Below, piece by piece: positions 52,432 through 64,000 of a stretch of DNA of 64,000 nt. Both the position numbers and the translations under genes were made by a program. The stretch spans positions 615,394-679,393 of the forward strand of contig CM022678.1 of the NCBI GenBank assembly GCA_012295275.1. The letters are read 5' to 3'. Positions within the stretch are counted from its first letter, which is position 1; each line of letters starts with the position of its first letter. The notes under the pieces are model-generated. The model was not told the origin of the DNA, made no database searches, and saw nothing but the letters and a program-made list of their open reading frames with translations. The stretch is from Chrysomallon squamiferum (lineage: Eukaryota > Mollusca > Gastropoda > Neomphalida > Peltospiridae).

Positions 52432-52957
52432 AAAACAAATAAATAAATAAAAAATAAATAAATAAACAGTAAAATAAAATAAGATAAATGATAATGTTTG
52501 TGTCTGTGTGCAGCTATGTACATATCTGTGTATGTATGCATGTATGTATGCATGTATATGCATCTACGAGTGTATGTATGTACATGAATTTATATGTGTA
52601 TGTGTTTATCCATAAGCGTATGACTGTATATCACTTTAAAAACACTAATAATATATCGTCTGTTATTAACTTTTTATGTTTATTATAAAAACAAATTTTG
52701 AATTTATGAATTGTTTATAATTCAGAAATTCTTTACTCAGCTACAGTGACAGAAATAATATTATTATTCCACACATGCATCACTCAGTGTTCGAAATATC
52801 AATTACAAATTACAATCTCAAATACTTCATTCGTAAGTGCAAAATGTTTTACTATAGGTCTTTATAATATTCAGTGATTCGTATAATACATAACTAAACA
52901 ACAGAAAAAGATAATGAAGACGAAAGAAAAGGAACTAAAGAGGAAGTAAGACGAAGT

Positions 52958-52988
<31 letters not shown>

Positions 52989-53429
52989 AAGAACGTTCTG
53001 TTCATATTTACAGTCGACGTCCATTTCTGTACATTCATTTACATTCTGTGATTTCTACTCTGGAGTACACTAAAATAGACCTGTCTCTATTTTATATATT
53101 CTCTATGCGGTTTGTTCTGCATTTCTCAGTAATCTGTTACATGTGTCGAATAAAAGTAGTTTTTTAACTTCACACCGCACTGGAATATGTTATTATCATA
53201 CATTTGTTTATCACAAGTGAAAATCTGTATCTCCGACAATCCATGACTTTATGTGCACTCACAATTCTACTACAGCGACGACGTTGTCCTGTTCGTATCA
53301 TACATATAATAGCGACGACATCATGCACTTAATACTTAACAATAACGACGTTTCATGCACCGACTCTTCCACTAAAGCGACAAGGTTCTGTACTCAGAAC
53401 AAAAACGAACGTTTGTACAGAGTACACCA
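52383..53429. other. Non-coding region with simple repeats between crotonase and GPCR 1
   Basis: It holds (AAT)n at 52383-52425, TATG-like text at 52525-52600 and (AAG)n at 52962-52992. 53250-53430 is rich in CGACG words. It is likely to include the 3' untranslated region of the first GPCR gene. No gene was recognised. Confidence 0.4.
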
Positions 53430-54629
53430 CTACAACGACGACGTTTGCTGTTTCACAGCGGTAACATTTTTAAATTTCACACAACACAGTCGTTTAAACA
53501 ATCGAATAGTTTGTTCGCGAAATCGAACGTTCAGCACTCCATAAATAATAGGATTCGCCGCACTATTTACAAAGTAGGAGCGGATGAATACATTAAAGGC
53601 GACCAGGGCGCCACCTTTTAAATCGTAGTCGAAGTTTGGGAAGAATGACCTTGCACCGATCAGACACAGAAAAGGTAAAAAGCTGAGAATGAAAACGAGG
53701 GTGATGGTGAAGCCAATAATCGTGGACTTCTCTTTCAGTTTATGACGTGATTTCAGCTTTTCACAATTCTTACTAATCCGAGTGTTACAGCCTTGACCTT
53801 CATTATGCTGACCTTCACAGGTTTCAGTATTACCAATGTGAGATATACCCTGCTCTGAATCAGAGGTCAATCGGAGGTCACTGGACGAACTTTCAAGAGA
53901 ACAAACTGAACGTTTACCTAAATTTGTCTTTTCAATATCGGCTGATTTTTTGATGTATTGTCTGTGCTTTCTAGCAGCTGTACCTATCAGACTGTACAGC
54001 ACGGCCAGGGTTATTGTGAGTATCACGAAACATACAGTAAGTATCGCATGGTAGGTCAGAGGATAAACAGTATTGGTCATACTGTCGCTGGTGGAGCAGT
54101 CCTTTCCCATAAGCCCCGGTACTTCCGTTTTTACCGTCCTGATTCCATTAATGAGAATGGCGGGCCAGCTGAAGAGAGTACCGGCAAGCAAAATGCAAAT
54201 TATGGAGATTTTTGCTTCCCTCAGTGTCATCTGAGTTTTCAGAGGTCGACACACTTTCAGGTATCTGTCGACAGCGATGACGACAAGAGTGGCTATTGAC
54301 GTCATGCAGCACAGCGTGTTGATAAACCGCAGCAGTTTACAGGCGACCTCCGAGCGGAACGTGTAGTAGAACCTCATGTCGGCTATTTCTACTGGCATCG
54401 CGAGCAGGGAGCTGAGCAGATCAAACACAGCCAGGCTCGTGATGAGGAAATTCTGAGTTCCTCTCTTCATGTTGGTGATGAACACAACACAGACTAAAAC
54501 ATTTCCCAGCACGCCGAACACCATCATGACGCCCACGTACACCATGGCGGGAATCAGAGTACGAGCTATGCTGTCGTTGACGTCGTACAAGTCTTGATCA
54601 CTGAAGTTCTTTGTTTGCAGATGTGTCAT
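53430..54629 (-). CDS. Class A (rhodopsin-like) peptide-type GPCR 1, intronless
   Basis: Single-exon 399-residue receptor. It has an N-glycosylation sequon NFS (8-10) and seven hydrophobic segments starting near residue 25. DRY is at 121-123, followed by LKVCRP. The conserved TM3 Cys97 pairs with extracellular-loop-2 Cys178. There is a long third intracellular loop (about 218-303), SFLPF in TM6 and NPIIY at 359-363. The sequence resembles lophotrochozoan orphan receptors usually annotated as cholecystokinin/orexin-like; the ligand cannot be called. The ATG was chosen because the N-terminus matches GPCR 3. A 266-bp tract near the 5' end is almost identical to GPCR 3. A (CT)n tract lies ~175 bp upstream. 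Confidence 0.92.
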   Translation of the reverse strand: MTHLQTKNFSDQDLYDVNDSIARTLIPAMVYVGVMMVFGVLGNVLVCVVFITNMKRGTQNFLITSLAVFDLLSSLLAMPVEIADMRFYYTFRSEVACKLLRFINTLCCMTSIATLVVIAVDRYLKVCRPLKTQMTLREAKISIICILLAGTLFSWPAILINGIRTVKTEVPGLMGKDCSTSDSMTNTVYPLTYHAILTVCFVILTITLAVLYSLIGTAARKHRQYIKKSADIEKTNLGKRSVCSLESSSSDLRLTSDSEQGISHIGNTETCEGQHNEGQGCNTRISKNCEKLKSRHKLKEKSTIIGFTITLVFILSFLPFLCLIGARSFFPNFDYDLKGGALVAFNVFIRSYFVNSAANPIIYGVLNVRFREQTIRLFKRLCCVKFKNVTAVKQQTSSL

Positions 54630-54802
54630 TTTGTTGTTTTATTACGTAATATACAACGTAAAATATGTTGTGACGTAAGAAATGTCTCGGTAACTGATAA
54701 CAATTACATGACGATTACCTTCTTCTAAAAAAAATAATAAAATAAAATAGACTAAAATAGAAATACGAAATATATAATACAGAAATAAATACATAAACTA
54801 TT

Positions 54803-54894
<92 letters not shown>
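54803..54894. repeat. (GA)n microsatellite upstream of GPCR 1
   Basis: About 46 perfect GA units begin 174 bp 5' of the start codon. They read (CT)n in the direction of transcription. Confidence 0.95.
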
Positions 54895-54896
<2 letters not shown>

Positions 54897-55028
54897 AAAG
54901 GATAAAAAATACAATATAATCAGCATCAACAATAACCTGTTTGTTTGTTATCTGCTTATCTCACGTTTGCTGTTATACTATTATACGTATGTATTTACAT
55001 GCAAAACATGTACATGCATGATACCACA

Positions 55029-55068
<40 letters not shown>

Positions 55069-56272
55069 GTCGCCTTACCTGCACAAAAGTTGAGAAAAGA
55101 GCGATCAGATATAAATATTTTTAGACACGAATACTGCGACTTTATTCACGACAGCACACGAGATAACGGTACATGAAGTCAGTTACTCCACACGCAGCGA
55201 TACAATACGTCAAGTTACTCCACACGTAAGGTTATTAATTACACTGGTGACCTAGAGAGGAAGCTACAGCGCTCAAGATTCATAAAATTACGTTAATATT
55301 TCCTGAAGCAATATATATATAAAATTTCTTCTCTCGCTATTATTTACCTAACCACAAGAGAAAAAAAGATTATTTTTTTTTGTTCTGTGTTTAGTAGGAC
55401 TTTGACCAAGTTTACACTGGTGTTTTCGGTTGTAAGCGAAACAAACTTGAGATACCTGTTGATTTTTATCTGTCTTTATGTCAGTTTTTGTGTGAGTTAG
55501 AATGGATCCCGTTTTGTCGTTTGTTTGAGTGGTACAGAATAACGACTTTATTGTTGGAGATAAAAAGATTATAAACACCATTCAAAACAAACGCGTGAAT
55601 CGACGTGTATGGGATACTACACGTTCAATGGAGATTATCCAATCGGAACAGAAATATTTGTAATTAACAGAAGTGGTAAATGTTTTAAAAAGTCTTACTG
55701 ATTACATTATTGTTATTTTAAACTATATTTAAAATATTTATTTTTATGATTATTATGATTATTATTACTGTTGTTGTCATTGTTGTTGATGTTCTTGTTG
55801 TATTTCTTTTGTTCGTTCGTTTTTCTTTCTTCTTTCTTTTTTTCTCTCTTTCTTCTTCGTCTTCTTGTATTTATTTATTTACATATCTATTTTATTATTG
55901 TTGAATAAATCTTCCAGCGCAGAGACTGAGTCCTAGTGAAATACACCCAGACTTGGGTCTGCGTTCTACAGACAAAAGAAGAAGAAAACAAAGTCTTGTC
56001 AACGACTTCATAAATAAAAGATATAAACAAAGAAAATAATGAATAAAAAAAAAAAACACCTAAATAAATAAATAAATAAATTAATTAATTAATAGCTGTC
56101 AAGAGAATAACGTTCACTGAGAAGATTCGACCTCGCACTCTTTAATTCTGGGACGTTCACTGTACAAAAGCTACGAAGCTCTTTTTAGAAACAAATGCAA
56201 GGGTGGAGTTAGTTTATTTCAATACCAGCATCTCAAACGATATCCGGTTAAACATTTTTTCAATATTCCCAT

Positions 56273-56341
<69 letters not shown>

Positions 56342-56594
56342 AAAAACATCCGTAACTTTGTTTAACGTAAGTTTTATATAAACCTGTACACACAACAATT
56401 ATTTACACAACAAAAATAGCCTAATGTTGTGTTTTAATAAATACACATGCTACTAGCGCCATCTACAATACACGATTCTCACTCAGGATTCTTTATATTT
56501 GAGAAACATAATATTACGCACACACATGAACGCGTGCTCCCACACGCACACGTATATATTGCACATTCATGTGTGTGTATGTGTGTGTGTGTAT

Positions 56595-56625
<31 letters not shown>

Positions 56626-57348
56626 AGATAGATTTTATGTTAATGTAAATTATTCGAATTTTTCAGTCACACGACACTTAGTTACAATAAACGAAGATAA
56701 ACCGAGCCTGTACAATATTCATATATGCATGGAAACATAACAGTAACGTGTTGGAAAACGTGTGTGTATGAGAAACATTCAGATATCTGTGCAATGTTCA
56801 AACGTGTATGAAGACGTGTGTAATATTTATGCATATTAAAAGGCATGCGATATTTATGTGTAAATATTTTACGCGTATGAATCCAGTCTGTAATAATCAT
56901 GTGAATAAAAACGTATAATATTGATGTTTATGAGTAACATTCACATGTGTGTGTGTGGAATAAGTTTGTAATGACTTGTGCGTATGTGTGCTTGTTTATC
57001 TGTGCGTAATATACATGAAAAACCTGTATCACATATATACGTATAACGTTCATATGTCATAATCTGTATATGACGTCACGCTACCACTGATGAATTCAAG
57101 TGCGTCATATTGTTTTACGGTTTGTAAGAAATACAACAAAACCTGAGATGTTCGTACGAGACAAGAAACACTGTAATTGTCTCTTTCTCGGCCACGCACA
57201 CACATGCGCGTCTTCATGAAAACACGTGAGCAGACTTTGTAAAAACAGTTGTACGTACTTCAGTTCTTTGTGTTTTTAATCGTCAACAGCTTGCTGCTGT
57301 GTAAATAAACCCAGTAAATAAATTAAACAATATTCGCTGCTGATGCAT
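54895..57348. other. Intergenic region between GPCR 1 and GPCR 2
   Basis: It contains (AAT)n at 55031-55066, (CA)n at 56277-56338, and TG/TA and GATA runs at 56570-56625. 56740-57060 carries loosely repeated 'cgtgtgtatgagaaacattcagatat'-like text. No gene was recognised. Confidence 0.45.
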
Positions 57349-58386
57349 TCAGTAGTGAAATGTTCTTTTCAGTAAATCTAAACACGCCTCTCGGAAGCGC
57401 ATATTCATAGCCCCATAAATAAAAGGATTGGAAACACAGTTGAACAAGTACGAGCGGATGAGGATGTTGGCGATGAAGTCTTTCTCCCACCTGTAATCAA
57501 TGAACACCGACGTGATGATGAGAAACAGATACGGCATAAAGCTCAGCACGAAAACAGCGGTGACGGTAAACCCAATGAGCGTTGTCCTTGATTTTAGTTT
57601 GTAGTAGGCGCGCTTGTTACGTTTCGTTTGCTCTCCTTCTTCTTCTTCTTCCTCCTCCTCCTCCTCTTCGTCAGAGTCCTTCGGCAGCTGCATCTTGTTG
57701 GGAATGGGCGAATTCGTGCGCAGCATGATGCACCGGTGTCGTTTGATCGCCAGGCCGATCATCGCGTACATCACGATGAGGCTCGTGCCGAACACGACGA
57801 AGAAGGCCGCCATCAGGCCGTTGTAAAAGAGGAGAAACGTGTCATCCGCCGTCGTGGCACAGTTCTTCCCTTTGAGCCCGATGACTCCAGTCTCGATTCT
57901 CTGCAGCCCGTAGATGAACGGCGAGGGTGAACTGCAGAGCAGCGCCATGCACAGCGACACCACGACCACGTTCCTCGCCTCCCTGCGCTGCCACTGCTGC
58001 TTCAGCGGCCGGCAAATCTTGATGAAGCGGTCGATGGAGATGCCCAGCAGCAGACCCACGGACGTCTGCACGCACAGCGAGTTGACGAAGCGCCCAATCT
58101 TGCAGACGACGACGGACGGGAAGGTGTAGTAGAACTGCATGTCGAGGATCTCCACGGGCATCGCTATCACGGACACAATCAAGTCTATGCAGGCCAGGCT
58201 GAGGATGAGGTAGTTCTGAGTGAGTCTGTACGTCAGTCGCGACATGAACACCACGATCACAATTCCGTTCCCGCACACGCCCAGCACCGTCAGGATGCCA
58301 ACGTAGACGATGGCGGGCATGAGGAATCCCGCCACTTCGTCGTTTAATTGGTTGATGAGGTCCAGGTCGGAATAATTTGACGTCAT
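57349..58386 (-). CDS. Class A (rhodopsin-like) peptide-type GPCR 2, intronless
   Basis: 345-residue receptor when started at the ATG 58386, whose product MTSNYSDLDL aligns with the N-termini of GPCR 1 and 3. An upstream in-frame ATG at 58539 would add a low-complexity Gln/Asn-rich segment that looks like untranslated sequence. Features: NYS sequon (4-6), TM3 Cys95 and loop Cys176, a DRF variant of DRY (119-121), a Glu tract in the third intracellular loop (about 240-250), LSFMPY in TM6 and NPFIY (320-324). Its coding GC content is much higher than its neighbours', which creates long spurious frames alongside. It is a more distant paralogue of the other two; the ligand is unknown. Confidence 0.92.
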   Translation of the reverse strand: MTSNYSDLDLINQLNDEVAGFLMPAIVYVGILTVLGVCGNGIVIVVFMSRLTYRLTQNYLILSLACIDLIVSVIAMPVEILDMQFYYTFPSVVVCKIGRFVNSLCVQTSVGLLLGISIDRFIKICRPLKQQWQRREARNVVVVSLCMALLCSSPSPFIYGLQRIETGVIGLKGKNCATTADDTFLLFYNGLMAAFFVVFGTSLIVMYAMIGLAIKRHRCIMLRTNSPIPNKMQLPKDSDEEEEEEEEEEEGEQTKRNKRAYYKLKSRTTLIGFTVTAVFVLSFMPYLFLIITSVFIDYRWEKDFIANILIRSYLFNCVSNPFIYGAMNMRFREACLDLLKRTFHY

Positions 58387-58720
58387 CGCTTTGCCTACGC
58401 AATAAATTGAAAAATCTTTAATTCGTCTTTCTTTCCTTTTGTTATTCTTGTTGTTGTTGTTGTTGTTTTTTTGTTGTTGTTTTTGTTGTTGGTGTCGTTG
58501 ATAAATCACGGCGGCTTGAAACAAGCGAGACAGGTTCATGTTACAAATATTTTACATCTCTTCTCTTTCTTTGTCTTCAAACAACTAAATGTCCGTGATC
58601 GAGTTTTGGGACCCCTTTCTGAAACAGACAAACCATTTTAAAATAGTAGCAACAACAGCAGCAGCAGCAGCAACAACAACAAATAGCAACAACAGCAGCA
58701 GCAAGAACAGCGAGACAGAC

Positions 58721-58722
<2 letters not shown>

Positions 58723-58813
<91 letters not shown>

Positions 58814-58917
58814 AGAGACAGACATCCAGTAAGAGACACGTACATATACACATACACAGATAGAGGCACAGAAATAGTCCAATGGACAGAGACACACAAA
58901 CAGAGAGAAAGAGGTTA

Positions 58918-58975
<58 letters not shown>
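58723..58975. repeat. (GA)n and (ATT)n microsatellites upstream of GPCR 2
   Basis: About 41 GA units occupy 58723-58806, and (ATT)n occupies 58918-58975. The GA tract begins about 185 bp 5' of the upstream ATG and 340 bp 5' of the preferred start. Confidence 0.95.
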
Positions 58976-61547
<2,572 letters not shown>

Positions 61548-61562
61548 ATTAATATATATATA

Positions 61563-62705
61563 TTATTGTGAAGAAGACTGTTCCGAATTTGGGGAACGAA
61601 ATGTCACACAACAAAAAACTCGTTTTATCACTTTTAAACATTGTTCACGAAAACGGATATTGAGTACTCCATAAATGAAAGGATTCGCCGCACTATTTAC
61701 AAAGTAAGAGCGTAGGAATATGTTGTAGGCAACCAGAGCACCGTCATTTAAATGATAGTCAAAGTTCGTCAGAAAGGCGCTAGTTCCCATAAGACACAGA
61801 AACGGCAAAAAGCTGCCCACGAAGACCAGTGTCACTGTGAAGCCTATCACTGTAGTTTTGTCTCTCAGTTTGTAACCGATCCGCGGTTTTTCCGATTTCG
61901 TTGAATCTCCACAACTTTCAGTAATCCCGGTTTCGACGTGCGGCAAGTCTGCCACTGATGACGTCATTTCTGCTGATGACGTAACGGAGGTCTGGTACGA
62001 ACTGGAAGCTGGCATTGCTATAGTAGACGTCTTCCTCATGTAACGTCTGTGGCGTCTGACCTCAATGCCAATCAGAGTGTACAAAACAGCTAAAGCTACA
62101 GCTAACCCTAGGAAAGCCACCGCCAAAATTGCGTGATACAAACGAGGATACAGTGTGTGCTTGATACTGTCACAGTTTTTACCCACAATTCCTGGCACTT
62201 TAGTGTCCACAGTTCTGATTCCGTAGATTAATGGCGCAGGCCAACTGAAGACCACGCCGAGGACGACTGCGACACCTACAGAAATTTTAGCTTCACGAAT
62301 CTGCATGTGCGTTCGTAGCGGCCTGCACACCTTTATGTACCTGTCCACCGCGATGGCCATCAGCGTGACGATGGACGCGATGGAGAAAAAGGCGTTGACG
62401 AAGCGTTCGAGTCTGCAGGCGAACTCGGAGCGGAACGTGTAGTAGAACCTCATGTCGGCTATTTCTACTGGCATCGCGAGCAGGGAGCTGAGCAGATCAA
62501 ACACAGCCAGGCTCGTGATGAGGAAATTCTGAGTTCCTCTCTTCATGTTGGTGATGAACACAACACAGACTAAAACATTTCCCAGCACGCCGAACACCAT
62601 CATGACGCCCACGTACACCATGGCGGGAATCAGAGTACGAGCTATGTTGTCGTTGACGTCGTACAAGTCTTGATCACTGAAGTTCTTTGTTTGTGTGGTT
62701 GTCAT
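61563..62705 (-). CDS. Class A (rhodopsin-like) peptide-type GPCR 3, intronless
   Basis: 380-residue receptor. NFS sequon at 8-10, TM3 Cys97 with loop Cys178, DRY at 121-123 followed by IKVCRP, a Ser/Thr-rich third intracellular loop (about 218-280), GSFLPF in TM6, NPFIY at 341-345 and a C-terminal Cys pair near 366 that could be palmitoylated. Residues 5-93 are identical to GPCR 1 except for one Ser/Asn difference, while the rest is clearly diverged. Ligand unknown. It sits in tandem, same strand, with GPCR 1 and 2. Confidence 0.92.
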   Translation of the reverse strand: MTTTQTKNFSDQDLYDVNDNIARTLIPAMVYVGVMMVFGVLGNVLVCVVFITNMKRGTQNFLITSLAVFDLLSSLLAMPVEIADMRFYYTFRSEFACRLERFVNAFFSIASIVTLMAIAVDRYIKVCRPLRTHMQIREAKISVGVAVVLGVVFSWPAPLIYGIRTVDTKVPGIVGKNCDSIKHTLYPRLYHAILAVAFLGLAVALAVLYTLIGIEVRRHRRYMRKTSTIAMPASSSYQTSVTSSAEMTSSVADLPHVETGITESCGDSTKSEKPRIGYKLRDKTTVIGFTVTLVFVGSFLPFLCLMGTSAFLTNFDYHLNDGALVAYNIFLRSYFVNSAANPFIYGVLNIRFREQCLKVIKRVFCCVTFRSPNSEQSSSQ

Positions 62706-64000
62706 TACTGAAGATCGGTCTGTGTAACTGAGATTTCAGAAGTCAGAATTCACCGACTTCACGTTCAGTAGAGTCACGTGATTTGTGTCGTTCAAAGCTG
62801 ATGTAGCCGTAGTTTCTCATTTTAATCTATTCTTCCTTTTTATTTTAACCTCCTCCTTTCTTTTTCATTTGTTTTCTTTCTTTTATTCACCTTTTCAGTT
62901 ATTTTGTTGTCATGTTTTTTTTTTTTTTTTTTTTTTTCAGTTATGTTATGACTAATTTTCATACAAACTGACGAGAATTCAAAATGGCGGTGATTGAGTG
63001 ACCTCAGTTTATTTGTTTCTGTCCATGATTCTCGTTCAGATCAGACGACAAATAAAAACAGTTTCTAAGTCGTGTGTTCCCAGTCACGTGCTGAAAGAAA
63101 TAAAAAAAAACTAAATATGTAGTAGTAGTAGTAGTAGTTGTTGTTGTTGTTGAAAATAAAGAGGAAGGAAAAATAAATGAAAAATACAACGACAAAAACA
63201 ACAACAACAATAACAATAGTAATAGTGGTATTAATAATAGTGATGATGATGAAAATAATGATAATTATGATAGCAGCAGCAACAACAACAACAACACCAA
63301 CACCAACAAGAACGATAATGAGGAGAATGATTATAAAAAAAAAAAGGTGACAGTAACAAACAACAGCGGCAGTATGAACAACCACAGTGGCAACAGCTGC
63401 AATGTTAATACTAAAATATCCATTACCTTTGTTTGATACGAGTGTATGTTTTCACTGTGACATTTCCGATTTGAAATGAGAAAAACGCTGCAACAAATAG
63501 ACTGGATAAAACAGACAACAAAACAAACCACTGACTAAACAGAATTAGAACGACCAAAGTCTTAGTCTCGTGAGTAATTCAACAGGTACAAAAGTCATTC
63601 TCCGTTTCATGAGAACAAACACATATTTATTTGGCAAACGTTTTAATTCATTCTTCAAAGTGAGCTGAAACCTGATATTTACAACACGATTGTTTTGTTT
63701 GAGTTGTCTGCCCTATGAACCATGCACGCTGTGACACAAAAAACAAATCCAAACCCAGAGTCCATACTTAAATTAACATAATATATCTATACTTAAACTA
63801 ACATAATATATCTATACTAATACTAATACCAATACCAATACCAATACCAATACCAATACCAATACTAATACCAATACCAATACCAATACTAATACTAATA
63901 CCATTAATAGTAATAATACTAATAATACTAATACTAATAGTAATAATAATAATAGTAATAATAATAAATAATACTAATAGAATAATAAGAATAATAATAA
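62706..64000. other. Region upstream of GPCR 3 to window end
   Basis: No coding gene was recognised. It contains a poly-T at 62918-62938, (AGT)n/(TTG)n at 63120-63150, mixed AAC/AAT/GAT triplets to about 63400, and a hexamer-like 'ataccaataccaatacc' array from about 63815 to 63900 that fades into (TAATAC)n and (AAT)n. Confidence 0.6.

Noticed and set aside
54802-55176. Glu-Arg repeat frame upstream of GPCR 1
   Set aside because: It is the translation of (GA)n with no conserved continuation.
57842-58402. 186-codon frame alongside GPCR 2 on the same strand
   Set aside because: It is a GC-rich shadow frame of the GPCR coding sequence with no hydrophobic segments or motifs.
58386-58539. N-terminal extension of GPCR 2 from the upstream ATG
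   Set aside because: It is low-complexity Gln/Asn/Lys text with no match to the paralogues, whose N-termini align with the internal ATG.

Overview
The window is AT-rich animal nuclear DNA. It is packed with trinucleotide and dinucleotide microsatellites and minisatellites, and it holds multi-exon genes with GT-AG introns. The protein content (a STAND-type NTPase fused to a very long ankyrin array, a DNAJC27/RJL GTPase, a mitochondrial crotonase and three intronless peptide-type GPCRs) points to a lophotrochozoan, most probably a mollusc. That placement is inferred from gene style only.

Region 1 (1-35.25 kb, plus strand) is an unstable locus built around one nSTAND/ankyrin gene (20392-30918, five coding exons joined by phase-1 introns). 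About 3 kb of its downstream flank (32.24-35.25 kb) is repeated at the window start (1-3.25 kb), which suggests another gene of this family lies just left of the window. A collapsed relic of a third copy, keeping the intron 4/exon 5 junction, a piece of ankyrin repeat and 3' flank, sits at 15.1-15.6 kb. Upstream sequence modules and a ~22-bp minisatellite also recur (4.1-5.4, 7.0-9.7, 9.7-12.4, 18.4-19.2 kb). Exon 2 carries a short RHIM-like motif, and a decayed in-frame copy of that exon lies in intron 3.

Region 2 (36.6-52.3 kb, minus strand) holds two housekeeping-type genes. DNAJC27 (36646-43475) has introns filled with tandem arrays. Two of these arrays contain repeated copies of the gene's own splice acceptor plus the first part of the adjoining exon. 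Both are anchored where an exon-internal GTGTG meets intronic TG microsatellite, and in six copies the J-domain HPD exon itself is repeated. The second gene encodes a seven-exon mitochondrial crotonase-family protein (46419-52294) with one +1 homopolymer frameshift.

Region 3 (53.4-62.7 kb, minus strand) holds three tandem intronless rhodopsin-type GPCR genes. The first and third share a 266-bp stretch with one mismatch, covering the N-terminus to TM2, although the rest of the genes is clearly diverged. This looks like gene conversion. Each gene has a long (GA)n tract close by.

No tRNA, rRNA or CRISPR was recognised. Several coding frames carry single-base homopolymer expansions, so residual assembly error must be weighed against true lesions.
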